From positions 1 through 64,000 of the forward strand of contig NZ_JAOQKC010000009.1 of the NCBI RefSeq assembly GCF_025567165.1: 64,000 nucleotides of DNA, given 5' to 3'. The translations under genes and the position numbers were made by a program. Shown here piece after piece: positions 45,318-54,370 of this stretch; positions within the stretch are counted from its first letter, which is position 1, and each line of letters starts with the position of its first letter. A model generated the notes under the pieces. It was not told where the DNA came from and did not search any database. It saw only the letters and a program-made list of their open reading frames with translations. Source of the stretch: Laedolimicola ammoniilytica. Lineage in GTDB: Bacteria > Bacillota > Clostridia > Lachnospirales > Lachnospiraceae.

Positions 45318-46259
45318 TCAGATCTGGAATTCTCCATCTTTAATGACCAGTGTATCGTCCAGATACAGGGTCGGCTTCAGAATGATGCCGTCCATATGGC
45401 AGTCTGCCTTGTTGACGCCGCCGAAGGAAGTATTGGTACCGAAGGCCACATGCACGGTGCCGTACACCTTCTCATCCTCCAGGATAATGCCGTTCAGGAT
45501 AGCAGCCTCATTGGTGCCGATACCCAGCTCCGCTACGGTGCTGTTGTTCTCATTGGCCAGAAGGACATCTAACATCTCGCTCTTCTCGCCAGTGATGGAC
45601 TGAAGCTTGCCGTCTTTGATCACGAACTTCAGGGGAGCGTCCAGCTTGCCGATGCCGACCATGGAGCCGTCCACGATCATTTCACCGTTGACGCCGTCCT
45701 CCAGGGGAGCAATGTAAGCCTCGCCGGAGGGCAGATTGCCGCACTGGCCGGCTTCCCGGTATACGCCCGGGCTGGGCACGCCGTCACGGCCATCCAAGTT
45801 CAGGGTCAGGGTGCAGCCGTCCTTCTGGATGACAGCCTTCTTTGCTTTCGTGAGGAGTTCAGTTACCTTGCCGGTGAGCTTCAGGACCTCGTCGTAATCC
45901 GCAGTCATGGCGCCTGCGCCGAACATCTCCTCGGTGATGCCGGGCATGGTAGCCACGCGGGTGCCGGTCTTCTGAGCTTCGATCTTTGCGTTGGTGTGGG
46001 TCAGGGACTTGGCGGTGGGGCAGATCACCACGTCTGCGGCCTTCATGGCCTCCGCTACGGTACGGGGCGGCTCCTCGCCGGAGAGCTCGCGCTCCTTCAT
46101 AACCATCAGCAGAGCCTCGCAGCCCAGCTCCTTGGCTCCCTCGTAGAGCGCGGTGCCGATGGTGAGGCGGCTGTCGTCGGTGATAATCAGTACATCCTCG
46201 GTGGGCTTTACAGCCAGGCAGGATACCATGACATTTTTTGCGATTTCTTTCAGTTCCAT
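45318..46259 (-). CDS. M29-type aminopeptidase-like protein
   Basis: A 313-residue member of the thermophilic aminopeptidase (M29/AmpS) group, which also includes the ring-cleaving NicX. It is shorter than typical M29 enzymes (about 370-410). Possible metal ligands are Glu and His in the C-terminal third (AELGIGTN, GTVHVAFGTN, HMDGI). It may hydrolyse a small peptide or amide. GGAGT precedes the start. Confidence 0.78.
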   Translation of the reverse strand: MELKEIAKNVMVSCLAVKPTEDVLIITDDSRLTIGTALYEGAKELGCEALLMVMKERELSGEEPPRTVAEAMKAADVVICPTAKSLTHTNAKIEAQKTGTRVATMPGITEEMFGAGAMTADYDEVLKLTGKVTELLTKAKKAVIQKDGCTLTLNLDGRDGVPSPGVYREAGQCGNLPSGEAYIAPLEDGVNGEMIVDGSMVGIGKLDAPLKFVIKDGKLQSITGEKSEMLDVLLANENNSTVAELGIGTNEAAILNGIILEDEKVYGTVHVAFGTNTSFGGVNKADCHMDGIILKPTLYLDDTLVIKDGEFQI

Positions 46260-46318
46260 TTCAGATACTCCTTTGTGTAATTACCTATTATAAATGGTAT
46301 GACATAGAAAATCATGTT

Positions 46319-46993
46319 TTAGACGTCGGTTACTTCGGAAATCACCCGGGCCAGCAGCGTACGGGGCAGAACCACGGTCTTGCCGGTTTTTTCCGCGAAC
46401 ATCTCTTTCATCTTCTGGGTGAAGCCGATGCAGTCCAGAACCACCAGGTCCACGTCGTCCATGTGGCTGATTTCCTCGGCTGCCTTTTCCAGATCCGACC
46501 ACTCACCGTAGGGGGAAGCAGCCACACTGGTACACTCTTTCACATAGCCGCTCCATTTCTGGTTATTCTGCTCTAACTGGAGCGGAGACGGTGTGACAGC
46601 GGCGATATGGGAGGTGCGGGTCAGAAGAGGCACGACTTTATGCAGAATGTCACAGGGGAAGACCATGGGGACATGGGAGGTCAGACTTTCCGGAAAGCTT
46701 CCGGTACAGAATACCATGATGAGCTTCACGCCTGCGGCCTCCAGCGCATCGATGCCCTTCTGAAGATTGCCGAGAATGTACTTTTCGGCGAAGGTGACGG
46801 AAGAGCCGTCTGTAAGTCTGGATACCAGTACATAGTCGTCGCCCTCCGGTTTGAACTTCTCAATTTCTTCACGGGTCAGACCATCCAGGCCGCCCCGCTG
46901 CAGCAGCTCAATCTTGCCACCGAAGATATCCATGATGTCACAGGTCACGTCCACTCTGGGGGCCTGTCCGATGGTGATTGCTCCGATTTTCAT
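46319..46993 (-). CDS. AroM family protein
   Basis: A 224-residue AroM protein, a family related in fold to Asp/Glu racemases and without a known reaction. The N-terminus GAITIGQAPR is the family signature, and cysteines occur in VFCTGSF and LDCIGF at positions equivalent to racemase cysteines. Part of the leftward unit. Two hairpins separate it from DUF1177 upstream. Confidence 0.82.
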   Translation of the reverse strand: MKIGAITIGQAPRVDVTCDIMDIFGGKIELLQRGGLDGLTREEIEKFKPEGDDYVLVSRLTDGSSVTFAEKYILGNLQKGIDALEAAGVKLIMVFCTGSFPESLTSHVPMVFPCDILHKVVPLLTRTSHIAAVTPSPLQLEQNNQKWSGYVKECTSVAASPYGEWSDLEKAAEEISHMDDVDLVVLDCIGFTQKMKEMFAEKTGKTVVLPRTLLARVISEVTDV

Positions 46994-47028
46994 AAGATCA
47001 TCCTTCCTAAATAAAATGTGATAAATGG

Positions 47029-47098
47029 TTCTGTAACAGGAGATTCCAGGGAAATTCTCTATTACAGAACAAAGGCAGCCGCAGAGTATGCGGCCGCC
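47029..47098 (-). other. Two hairpins between the DUF1177 and AroM genes
   Basis: A stem at 47074-47098 (GGCAGCCGCA/TGCGGCCGCC) is followed, in the direction of transcription, by a stem at 47029-47069 (TTCTGTAA/TTACAGAA, extended inward). The first resembles a weak terminator and could reduce expression of the downstream genes. Confidence 0.5.
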
Positions 47099-47117
47099 TC
47101 CTCGTGTACAAAATAAT

Positions 47118-48056
47118 TTATTCGTTTCCGAGAGTCTGAAGCTGATCCATTCTGCCGTACAGCTTCACCAGACGTTCGTATTCCTTTTCATCATAGAAGC
47201 TTGCCTCGCCGCGGCCGAAGGACTTGGCAACCTCCATCATGTAGCGTGCAGCCTCTTCCACGTCTGCAAAGTGGCTGGAGCCTGTAGCACAGCCCGGAAC
47301 CATGGTCTCGGTGGTGATAGCCACGCCTACGACCGGCGCCTTGGTAGCGGTGCAGGGCTGCAGAATGCTGTTCAGATGGTATACGTCATTGCCGTAAGGT
47401 GTGATATCCTGCATGCTCAGCGGGAATACATAGGGCAGCTGACCGGTAGTACGCTGCATGATCTCCAGCAGATCCTCGGATACGCGAAGAATCCAGCCCT
47501 CTTTTACGGTGTTGGAGATAGCGAAGCCTCTGGTATTGATGACACGGTTGCCCTTGGTGGTGTCTACGGTCAGGATAGCGTCCAGCTCGGGGCTGACTTC
47601 TTCCTTATTGACCTGGGACATCTCCACTGGGGATCCCATGAAGGGAACCGGCTTGTGGGGAGCAGTCGGAGCGTGGGGGCAGATCTGTGTGGAGACAAAT
47701 ACGTCGCCCTCCAGGTAATCGCCTTTGGTCTGCATATCCAGAAGCTTGGCTGCTACAGCCAGAGCGCAGAGCGCGCCGTCGCCGTCGGATACGAAGCCGA
47801 TCATCTCCGGACGCGCGCCGATACCGCCCAGACGTCCCAGAAGACCGATGGTCGGAGCAGAGCCGCCCTTGGACTTACCGTTGGTACCCGGGATGCGGAC
47901 CTTTACCATGTCAGTGCTGCCCTTCGGTCCTTCCAGCGGATAGACTTCCACGTTGGCCTCAGGATTTACGGACTGCAGATATTTTTTAACGGCTGCGCCG
48001 TCTACCGTACTGCTGTCAAGTACGTCAAACACTTCCATAATCTGTTTAATAAGCAT
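47118..48056 (-). CDS. DUF1177 family protein
   Basis: A 312-residue protein of unknown function. Conserved features include GGIGARPEMIGFVSDGDGA, a metal-site-like CPHAPT and an acidic-His region near the end (GSSHFADVEE), which suggest a peptidase- or amidohydrolase-like metal enzyme. First gene of the leftward unit, preceded by AGGAGG and divergent from the OPT transporter. The family co-occurs with OPT transporters and AroM as far as I recall. Confidence 0.8.
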   Translation of the reverse strand: MLIKQIMEVFDVLDSSTVDGAAVKKYLQSVNPEANVEVYPLEGPKGSTDMVKVRIPGTNGKSKGGSAPTIGLLGRLGGIGARPEMIGFVSDGDGALCALAVAAKLLDMQTKGDYLEGDVFVSTQICPHAPTAPHKPVPFMGSPVEMSQVNKEEVSPELDAILTVDTTKGNRVINTRGFAISNTVKEGWILRVSEDLLEIMQRTTGQLPYVFPLSMQDITPYGNDVYHLNSILQPCTATKAPVVGVAITTETMVPGCATGSSHFADVEEAARYMMEVAKSFGRGEASFYDEKEYERLVKLYGRMDQLQTLGNE

Positions 48057-48197
48057 GGTGTTTCCTCCTAAAGTGATTTATATTCAGATAGATCATACCT
48101 CATTTTCTATGGAAAAGCAACTGATTTGGAAAGAAAGATAAGTTTCCTGAAAATTTATGAAAAATTAAGAAAGTTTAAGAAACATTAATACTTTAGC

Positions 48198-48226
48198 TTG
48201 ACACAGCTGGAAAGTGGGAGTATGAT
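48198..48226 (+). promoter_or_regulatory. Promoter of the OPT transporter gene
   Basis: TTGACA and TATGAT with 17-base spacing; predicted transcription start near 48233. Confidence 0.75.
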
Positions 48227-48238
48227 AAAAATATCACG

Positions 48239-48287
48239 AGCTATGAACGGGCATAGGAACGGGATGCCTGCGTCATAGCTTTTTTTA
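48239..48287 (+). promoter_or_regulatory. Leader terminator (attenuator) of the OPT transporter gene
   Basis: AGCTATGA (48239-48246) pairs with TCATAGCT (48273-48280), with an inner GGCAT/ATGCC stem and seven T after it. It lies between the promoter and the OPT start codon (48305), so it should stop transcription unless overcome. A 12-codon frame (48243-48278, ATG to TAG) fits exactly inside the hairpin. Confidence 0.7.
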
Positions 48288-48304
48288 GAAAGGAAGCTGA
48301 TAAT

Positions 48305-49987
48305 ATGACAAATGAAAATCCTGAACTGAAAAAACAGCAGTCAATTTCAGCAGCCGAGCATCCGAAGGCGTGGGATCCCCAGGTAATGATTCTGGGACTT
48401 CCGCTGGCAGTCGTAGGATGTATCATCGGCCTGGAGCTGATTGTCCGTACAGGAGTAACCCCGAACACCTCCATCATCGGAGCACTGTTTGCCATTCTTC
48501 TTTCCAGAATTCCGGTGGCATTTTTAAGAAAATACCGCAGTATCCACAGACAGAATCTGCTGCAGACATCCATTTCCGCAGCTACATTCTCCGCTGCGAA
48601 CTGTATGATTCTTCCGATTGGTATTCCGGTTATCATGGGATATCCGGAGCTGATGTTCCCCATGCTGATCGGCGTGATGCTGGCTACCTGTGTAGACGCG
48701 ACCATCCTTTACAACTGCTTCGGATCTGAGATGTTCCCGGCAGAGGGCGCATGGCCGCCCGGAGTGGCAGCGGCAGATTCCATCCTGGCAGTTATCGAGA
48801 AAGGTAAAAAGGCCGTCCTTCTTCTGGTTGGTATTGGCCTTGGCTGGGTAGGTAAGATCGCAGGACTTCCCATGGATCTTCTGGGAGTATCCTGGTTTGG
48901 TGATTTCGGAGCCATGGCCGCTCTGGCAGCAGGTTCCCTGGTTATCGGCGTCCTGAAGGTAAACGGCTTCTCCTTCTCTATCTTCGGACACGCGTTTAAT
49001 TTCGTAACCAATGCATTTGGCGAGGGCTTTGTATATACAGATCACCTTTCACTGCAGTATATGGCGCACGGTGTTATGATCGGCGCCGGTATCATTTCCC
49101 TGGTACAGTGCGGTATCGCCCTGTTCAAGAAGAGCAAGGGTACCAAGACAGTGGATACCACCAATGTGGTAAGCAACGAGCATATGAAGAAGACCCTGGG
49201 CGTGGGCTTCGGCGCATACCTGGTCATCGCTCTGTTCCTTGCAGTCGTAGGCGGCATCATCACCAAGATGAGCGTACCGCAGTTCATCCTCTGGCTGATC
49301 TTCGCAGCATTCGCTGCTGAGGCATCCGAGCTGATCGTAGGTATCTCCGCCATGTATTCCGGATGGTTCCCGGGATTTGCGACAGCCCTGATTTTCCTGA
49401 TTGTCGGCATGCTTCTTGGCTTCCCGAAGCTGGCGCTTGGCCTGCTGGTAGGCTTTACTGCAGCCACCGGCCCCTGCTTCTCTGATATGGCGTACGACTT
49501 AAAGTGCGGCTACATTTTAAGAGGAAGAGGAGCAAATCCGGAGCTTGAGAAAGAGGGACGTAAGCAGCAGTTCTTTGCAGAGCTCATGGGCTTTGCCGTA
49601 GCGTTTGTAATGGTTGCTTTCTTCGCAAATAAGTACTTCGGACAGGGACTGTTTGTAGCAGTATCCAATACCTTCGTAGCTACCATTGACGCGGGAGCAA
49701 GCGGAGAAATCGCAAAATGGCTTCTTATCTGGGCTATCCCGGGCGCTATCATTCAGCTCCTTGGCGGAAAGCGTCAGCTGGGTATCCTGTTCGCTACCGG
49801 ACTTCTGGTAGGTAATATCATCAACGGCCTGACCATCGCAGCTGGTCTGATTATCCGTCTGGTTGCTGTCCGTGCCAACAAAGAGAACGAGCAGACCCTC
49901 AACATCCTGGGTGCAGGCGCACTGGCAGGAGCTGCTATCTACAGCTTCTTCACCGCTACTCTGGGACTGGTAGGAAAGAAAGACTGA
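48305..49987 (+). CDS. OPT family oligopeptide transporter
   Basis: A 560-residue membrane protein with about 14 helices of the OPT/YSL type. OPT proteins import small peptides or peptide-like metal chelators using H+. Conserved stretches include TCVDATILYNCFG and FPAEGAWPPG. It is divergent from the DUF1177-AroM-M29-racemase-DUF917 unit and is likely its uptake system. AGAAAGGAAG precedes the start. A terminator follows. Confidence 0.88.
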   Translation: MTNENPELKKQQSISAAEHPKAWDPQVMILGLPLAVVGCIIGLELIVRTGVTPNTSIIGALFAILLSRIPVAFLRKYRSIHRQNLLQTSISAATFSAANCMILPIGIPVIMGYPELMFPMLIGVMLATCVDATILYNCFGSEMFPAEGAWPPGVAAADSILAVIEKGKKAVLLLVGIGLGWVGKIAGLPMDLLGVSWFGDFGAMAALAAGSLVIGVLKVNGFSFSIFGHAFNFVTNAFGEGFVYTDHLSLQYMAHGVMIGAGIISLVQCGIALFKKSKGTKTVDTTNVVSNEHMKKTLGVGFGAYLVIALFLAVVGGIITKMSVPQFILWLIFAAFAAEASELIVGISAMYSGWFPGFATALIFLIVGMLLGFPKLALGLLVGFTAATGPCFSDMAYDLKCGYILRGRGANPELEKEGRKQQFFAELMGFAVAFVMVAFFANKYFGQGLFVAVSNTFVATIDAGASGEIAKWLLIWAIPGAIIQLLGGKRQLGILFATGLLVGNIINGLTIAAGLIIRLVAVRANKENEQTLNILGAGALAGAAIYSFFTATLGLVGKKD

Positions 49988-50026
49988 TAGGCGTTACATA
50001 ATAAAAAAGCCTGAATCTATAGAAAA

Positions 50027-50066
50027 AGGGAATCTGGTCCGTCTGTCGGACGGGGTTCTCTTTTTT
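50027..50066 (+). terminator. Terminator of the OPT gene
   Basis: A 15-base stem with one mismatch (50027-50041 with 50047-50061) followed by T6. Confidence 0.8.
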
Positions 50067-50101
50067 ATGATATTTCAGAGATTTCTGCGAGGAAATAAGG
50101 C

Positions 50102-51052
50102 ATGGATTATTTTATTATTATTGCACCCAAGCTCATCAGCTTTTTTCTGCTGATTGCATTAGGCTTTACCATTTCAAAACTGGGAATTTTCCCCAAAAGC
50201 TGCCTGCCCTCCCTGTCGGCCTTTCTGATTAAAGTGGTGCTGCCCTGTCTGACCATATCGCTTCTGTGTCAGAGGGGAACCACCTGGGGCGATCTGGCGG
50301 GCTTCCATGGCATCGTGCTCTGTCAGATGGCCGGATATGTGCTGCTGGCCGCAGTGGGTCTTCTGTGCGTCAGGCTGGCCGAAATCCGGCCCACCACTTC
50401 GAATGTGCATGTGGGCTGTATGATCGGCGGCAATTACGGCTTTGTGGTTATCCCGATCCTGATGGCTCTGTACACGCCGGAGAACGGACAACAGTACATT
50501 CCCATCTGCTCAGCCATTGACACCATGATGGTCTGGACCCTGGGACTCTATTTCTTTACCCGGGGTGTCGAGAAGGACGGCGAGCCTTGGTACCGGATTC
50601 TGGCGAAACGGCTGTTTAACCCGATCCTGGTGTCCATCGTGCTGATTCTGACCCTGAATTCCCTGTCGGTGACCCTGCCGGGTTCGGTGCTGGAGGTCTG
50701 TACGAACGTGGGCAATATTAGCTACAGCCTGGGACTTATCTATGTGGGCTGCACCATCTGCTTCCTGAAAAAAGGAAGCCTGCACTGCCTGAAAACTCTG
50801 TGGATGCTGGCGCTGACCAAGCTTTTCGCAGTGCCGCTTCTGATTTACATTCTGACCGGGCCGATTCTGCCCGAGACCGAGCGGGTGGTGTTGATGCTGA
50901 TAGCGGGCGCGCCCTCCATGACCACCAGCTGTATGATAGCGGGCCAGTACGGGCTGGATGAGGACTATGCTTCCACGGCGGTCTTTGTGACGACCATCTG
51001 CTGTATGGTGACGATTCCGCTGCTGTTTCTGACCTCGGCGCTGTTTCGGTAA
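50102..51052 (+). CDS. AEC family transporter (auxin-efflux-carrier fold)
   Basis: A 316-residue membrane protein with about ten helices. The family includes malonate, malate and amino-acid transporters. The N-terminus (PKLISFFLLIALGF) and the Asn/Gly motif GNYGFVV are typical. It stands alone; the substrate is not known. Confidence 0.87.
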   Translation: MDYFIIIAPKLISFFLLIALGFTISKLGIFPKSCLPSLSAFLIKVVLPCLTISLLCQRGTTWGDLAGFHGIVLCQMAGYVLLAAVGLLCVRLAEIRPTTSNVHVGCMIGGNYGFVVIPILMALYTPENGQQYIPICSAIDTMMVWTLGLYFFTRGVEKDGEPWYRILAKRLFNPILVSIVLILTLNSLSVTLPGSVLEVCTNVGNISYSLGLIYVGCTICFLKKGSLHCLKTLWMLALTKLFAVPLLIYILTGPILPETERVVLMLIAGAPSMTTSCMIAGQYGLDEDYASTAVFVTTICCMVTIPLLFLTSALFR

Positions 51053-51139
51053 AAGCATACCACATACACAGAGAAAGAAAGCGCCTCATCCAGGCGCACA
51101 CGCGAAGATGGAAGCGCTTGTATATAGGAGGAAAATCAT

Positions 51140-52048
51140 ATGCAACTGACAGAAGTAATCGAAAAACGAAGAAGTATCCGGAAATTCTCGGACAAACCGG
51201 TTTCCAGGGGGATTTTGGAAGAACTCATAAAAGCCGCGGCCTTGGCTCCCACCGCCAGCAATCTACAGGCCTGGCGTTTCTTTGTGGCGGATGATCCGAA
51301 GCTGGTGCGGGACATCGACTCCTTTAGCCCGGGGCTGTCCGGCAAGCCTCCGGTGATCATTGCCATCGCCAGCGACCTGGCCGAGGTGGAGCGCCGGGGC
51401 AGCAAGAACAGCCTGGTCTACGGCCTGATGATGGACGCGTCCATGGCGGCGGAAAATCTGATGCTGAAGGCGGCGGATTTGGGGCTTGGTACATGCGCCA
51501 TCAAAAGCTATAATGATAAAGCGGTACACAAGCTTTTGAACTTGCCGGATACTATGCGGCTGGAGATCCTGATTTCTCTGGGCTGGCCGGAGGGAGAACC
51601 CAGAACGCCGAAGCGGAAACCCATGGAGGAGGTGCTGTTCTGGAATGCCTGGGAGGGACAGGCAGAAGAAGCAGCAGACAAGAAGCCGGAAAAGGAGACA
51701 GACAGTCCGAGTACGGCGGAAAAAGCTCTGAAGACGGCAACGCTTGCAGAAAGCCGCAATTCCAAGGCAGAGCATTTCAATAAGAAAGAACTGCAGGATC
51801 TGCTGATCTACATGATCACCAGTGCGGCGGGCCTGCCCGGGGAACCACAAATGTACGGTCCCTTACGCCTCATTGAGTCTTCGAGACGTCTGGCTGGGAT
51901 GCTGGGTGACGCCTATGGCGGAGCGGTCTTCGGAGAACTGACAGCGCTTATCGACGCCGGAAAGGGCAAAAATATGACCGATCCGGAGGGCTTTTGCGAA
52001 ATGCTTGGGGAAGCTGCGGCACAGGCTACGGATCTCCTTTCGGATTAA
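51140..52048 (+). CDS. Nitroreductase family protein with an extra C-terminal domain
   Basis: A 302-residue protein. Residues 1-170 are an FMN-dependent nitroreductase (EKRRSIRKFSDKPV, APTASNLQAW, GLGTCAIKSY). A Lys/Glu-rich linker (about 172-210) joins a C-terminal helical domain of about 90 residues (LQDLLIYMITSAAGLPGEP), which resembles a domain found as a separate small protein in other Clostridia (DUF6092-like, from memory). Electron acceptor unknown. AGGAGG precedes the start. Confidence 0.85.
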   Translation: MQLTEVIEKRRSIRKFSDKPVSRGILEELIKAAALAPTASNLQAWRFFVADDPKLVRDIDSFSPGLSGKPPVIIAIASDLAEVERRGSKNSLVYGLMMDASMAAENLMLKAADLGLGTCAIKSYNDKAVHKLLNLPDTMRLEILISLGWPEGEPRTPKRKPMEEVLFWNAWEGQAEEAADKKPEKETDSPSTAEKALKTATLAESRNSKAEHFNKKELQDLLIYMITSAAGLPGEPQMYGPLRLIESSRRLAGMLGDAYGGAVFGELTALIDAGKGKNMTDPEGFCEMLGEAAAQATDLLSD

Positions 52049-52172
52049 GCGGTAAAAAAGGCTGAAAGAAAGCGAAAAAAGGCTTGCAATTTCGAAAAAA
52101 TTGCGGTAGTCTTTTGAAAGACATACAAATGTCCGCAGAAAAAAGACATTTATAAAGAGGAGAATATGAAAA

Positions 52173-53258
52173 ATGAGTAAGAAGCTTAAGGTAGGTATCC
52201 TGGGCGGTACCGGAATGGTAGGACAGAGATTTATTTCTTTGCTTGAGAATCATCCGTGGTTCGAGGTAGTGACCATCGCAGCCAGTGAGCGTAGCGCAGG
52301 AAAGCGTTACGAGGACGCAGTGGGAGGTCGCTGGAAGATGGATACTCCGATGCCGGAGGCCGTAAAGGATATCATTGTTATGAATGTCAATGAGGTCGAG
52401 AAAGTAGCGGCCGGCGTGGACTTCGTGTTCAGCGCGGTTGACATGACCAAGGACGAGATTCGTGCCATAGAGGAAGCTTACGCGAAGACAGAGACTCCGG
52501 TAGTCTCCAACAACAGTGCTCATCGTTGGACACCGGATGTTCCGATGATCATCCCGGAGATCAACGCCGATCACGTACAGATTATCGCAAAGCAGAAGGA
52601 GCGTCTTGGTACCAGACGCGGTTTCATCGCCGTAAAGCCGAACTGCTCGATCCAGTCTTATACCCCGGCCCTGAAAGCGTGGGAGGAGTTCGAGCCCTAC
52701 GAGGTAGTCGCTACCACATACCAGGCGATTTCCGGCGCAGGCAAGACCTTCAAGGACTGGCCTGAGATGGTGGAGAACATCATTCCCTACATCGGAGGCG
52801 AGGAAGAGAAGAGTGAGAAGGAGCCCCTTCGTGTCCTTGGAAAATATGAGGATGGCGAGATCAAGCTGGCGAAGGAGCCGGTGATTACCTGCCAGTGTAT
52901 CCGTGTGCCGGTTCTGAACGGCCACACCGCAGCGGTATTCGTAAAGTTCCGCAAGAAGCCGACGAAGGAGCAGCTCATCGAGAAGCTGGAGAGCTTCAGG
53001 GGCGCGCCCCAGGAGCTGGAACTTCCCAGCGCTCCGAAGCAGTTTATCCGCTATATGACCGAGGACAACCGTCCCCAGGTGAAGCTGGACGTGGACTATG
53101 AGAGAGGCATGGGGGTCTCCATCGGAAGAATCCGCGAGGACAGCGTATACGACTGGAAGTTTGTGGGCCTGTCCCACAACACCGTCCGCGGCGCAGCAGG
53201 CGGAGCCGTTCTGTGCGCAGAGCTTCTGAAGGCACAGGGCTTTATCACAGCGAAATAA
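52173..53258 (+). CDS. asd: Aspartate-semialdehyde dehydrogenase
   Basis: A 361-residue enzyme reducing aspartyl phosphate to aspartate semialdehyde for lysine, methionine and threonine synthesis. NADP loop GGTGMVGQRF; catalytic Cys158 in KPNCSIQ. It is of the archaeal/fungal-like type common in Clostridia. GAGGAGAAT precedes the ATG. The small overlap-free gap to the M15 lipoprotein gene suggests read-through. Confidence 0.95.
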   Translation: MSKKLKVGILGGTGMVGQRFISLLENHPWFEVVTIAASERSAGKRYEDAVGGRWKMDTPMPEAVKDIIVMNVNEVEKVAAGVDFVFSAVDMTKDEIRAIEEAYAKTETPVVSNNSAHRWTPDVPMIIPEINADHVQIIAKQKERLGTRRGFIAVKPNCSIQSYTPALKAWEEFEPYEVVATTYQAISGAGKTFKDWPEMVENIIPYIGGEEEKSEKEPLRVLGKYEDGEIKLAKEPVITCQCIRVPVLNGHTAAVFVKFRKKPTKEQLIEKLESFRGAPQELELPSAPKQFIRYMTEDNRPQVKLDVDYERGMGVSIGRIREDSVYDWKFVGLSHNTVRGAAGGAVLCAELLKAQGFITAK

Positions 53259-53263
53259 GATTT

Positions 53264-54076
53264 ATGAAAATGAATAAAAAAGGTGTAAAAATGGTCATTT
53301 CTGCCGCAGGAATGGCCATTTGCCTGTTATGCGGCGGATGTAAGGGACAGGATATGTCCGATGCAGAGCAGAATATGGAAAATGAGAACGCTTCGGAAGA
53401 TGAGGCAATAGCGGAGACAGAAGACAGTTTCACGGTGGATTACCACACCTGCCCGTCTGGCACGGTTGTGGATAAGGCGCTGAGCGAGGCGGAGATCGAC
53501 GAACTGTTCACAGCCGGGCCCATTCCTGATGAAGTCTTCGACCGTATCGATGGCATTTCCTATGTGGAAAATGACAATATCGGCCGCGAAGACCTGCGGT
53601 ATCTGCGCCTGCTTTACTATGGTTTCGACGACGAGACCCATGTGGGCGAATTGATCACGAATGGGGCCATCGCGGATGAGATCCTGGAGATTTTTCAGGA
53701 ACTTTACGAAAATCAGTATCCCATCGAGAAGATGCTGTTGATCGACGAATACGGCGGTGACGATGATCTGGCCGTGGCCGACAATAACACATCCTGCTTC
53801 AACTACCGGGTGGTGGCCGGAAGCACGAAGCTGTCCAGGCACGCCCTGGGCATGGCCATCGACATCAATCCCTTCTATAATCCTTACGTGACCTACCCGG
53901 ACGGCGTAAAGCACAGCTCTCCGGCCGGAAGCGAGCCCTACGCGGACCGGAGCGCCGAGTTCCCCTATAAGATAGGAGGGGACGGCGATTTGTGCCTGAA
54001 GCTCTTTGACGCCCACGGCTTCACTTGGGGCGGCAGGTGGAAGAGTATGCAGGATTATCAGCATTTCCAGAAGTAG
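53264..54076 (+). CDS. M15 family metallopeptidase, probable lipoprotein
   Basis: A 270-residue exported protein. A signal peptide (about 5-25) ends in CGGC with Cys26 as the possible lipid site (a weak lipobox). The C-terminal half is a peptidase M15 domain: the zinc ligands are in SRHALGMAIDIN and in the final QDYQHF. It probably cleaves peptidoglycan cross-peptides. I used the ATG at 53264; the longer frame overlaps asd. The ribosome site is poor, so coupling with asd is possible. Confidence 0.85.
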   Translation: MKMNKKGVKMVISAAGMAICLLCGGCKGQDMSDAEQNMENENASEDEAIAETEDSFTVDYHTCPSGTVVDKALSEAEIDELFTAGPIPDEVFDRIDGISYVENDNIGREDLRYLRLLYYGFDDETHVGELITNGAIADEILEIFQELYENQYPIEKMLLIDEYGGDDDLAVADNNTSCFNYRVVAGSTKLSRHALGMAIDINPFYNPYVTYPDGVKHSSPAGSEPYADRSAEFPYKIGGDGDLCLKLFDAHGFTWGGRWKSMQDYQHFQK

Positions 54077-54167
54077 GAAGAGAGGCGCACTGCCGGTCAC
54101 TGCCCGCAGGCATGATTCCGCGGAACAAGTTGCTGTGGGTATCTACAGAAAAGGCATTGACGGGGAG

Positions 54168-54240
54168 GGGAAAGTTGTGCTATGCTTCAGACAGCGGACA
54201 TCCGCTGTCACGGAGAAGCTCTCTCCGCATTTCCCTTTTT
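54168..54240 (+). terminator. Branched terminator before recA
   Basis: GGGAAA (54168) and TTTCCC (54230) enclose the perfect stem GACAGCGGA/TCCGCTGTC and a second stem around CGGAGA, followed by TTTTT. Confidence 0.6.
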
Positions 54241-54260
54241 ACGAAAGAAAATATTTTATC

Positions 54261-54289
54261 TTGACAGAAGAAGAAAAGTATAATAAGAT
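54261..54289 (+). promoter_or_regulatory. recA promoter
   Basis: TTGACA and TAAGAT with 17-base spacing; start of transcription expected near 54296. Confidence 0.6.
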
Positions 54290-54302
54290 AGTACCTGAAA
54301 AG

Positions 54303-54316
54303 CGAACAAATATTCG
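54303..54316 (+). promoter_or_regulatory. LexA (SOS) box of recA
   Basis: CGAACAAATATTCG differs from the Gram-positive LexA consensus CGAAC-N4-GTTCG at one position. It lies just after the predicted transcription start. Confidence 0.65.
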
Positions 54317-54370
54317 AAAACAAACGTTTGGAATATTGAAATAGAGCAGGTACGGAATAAAGGAGAAGAT

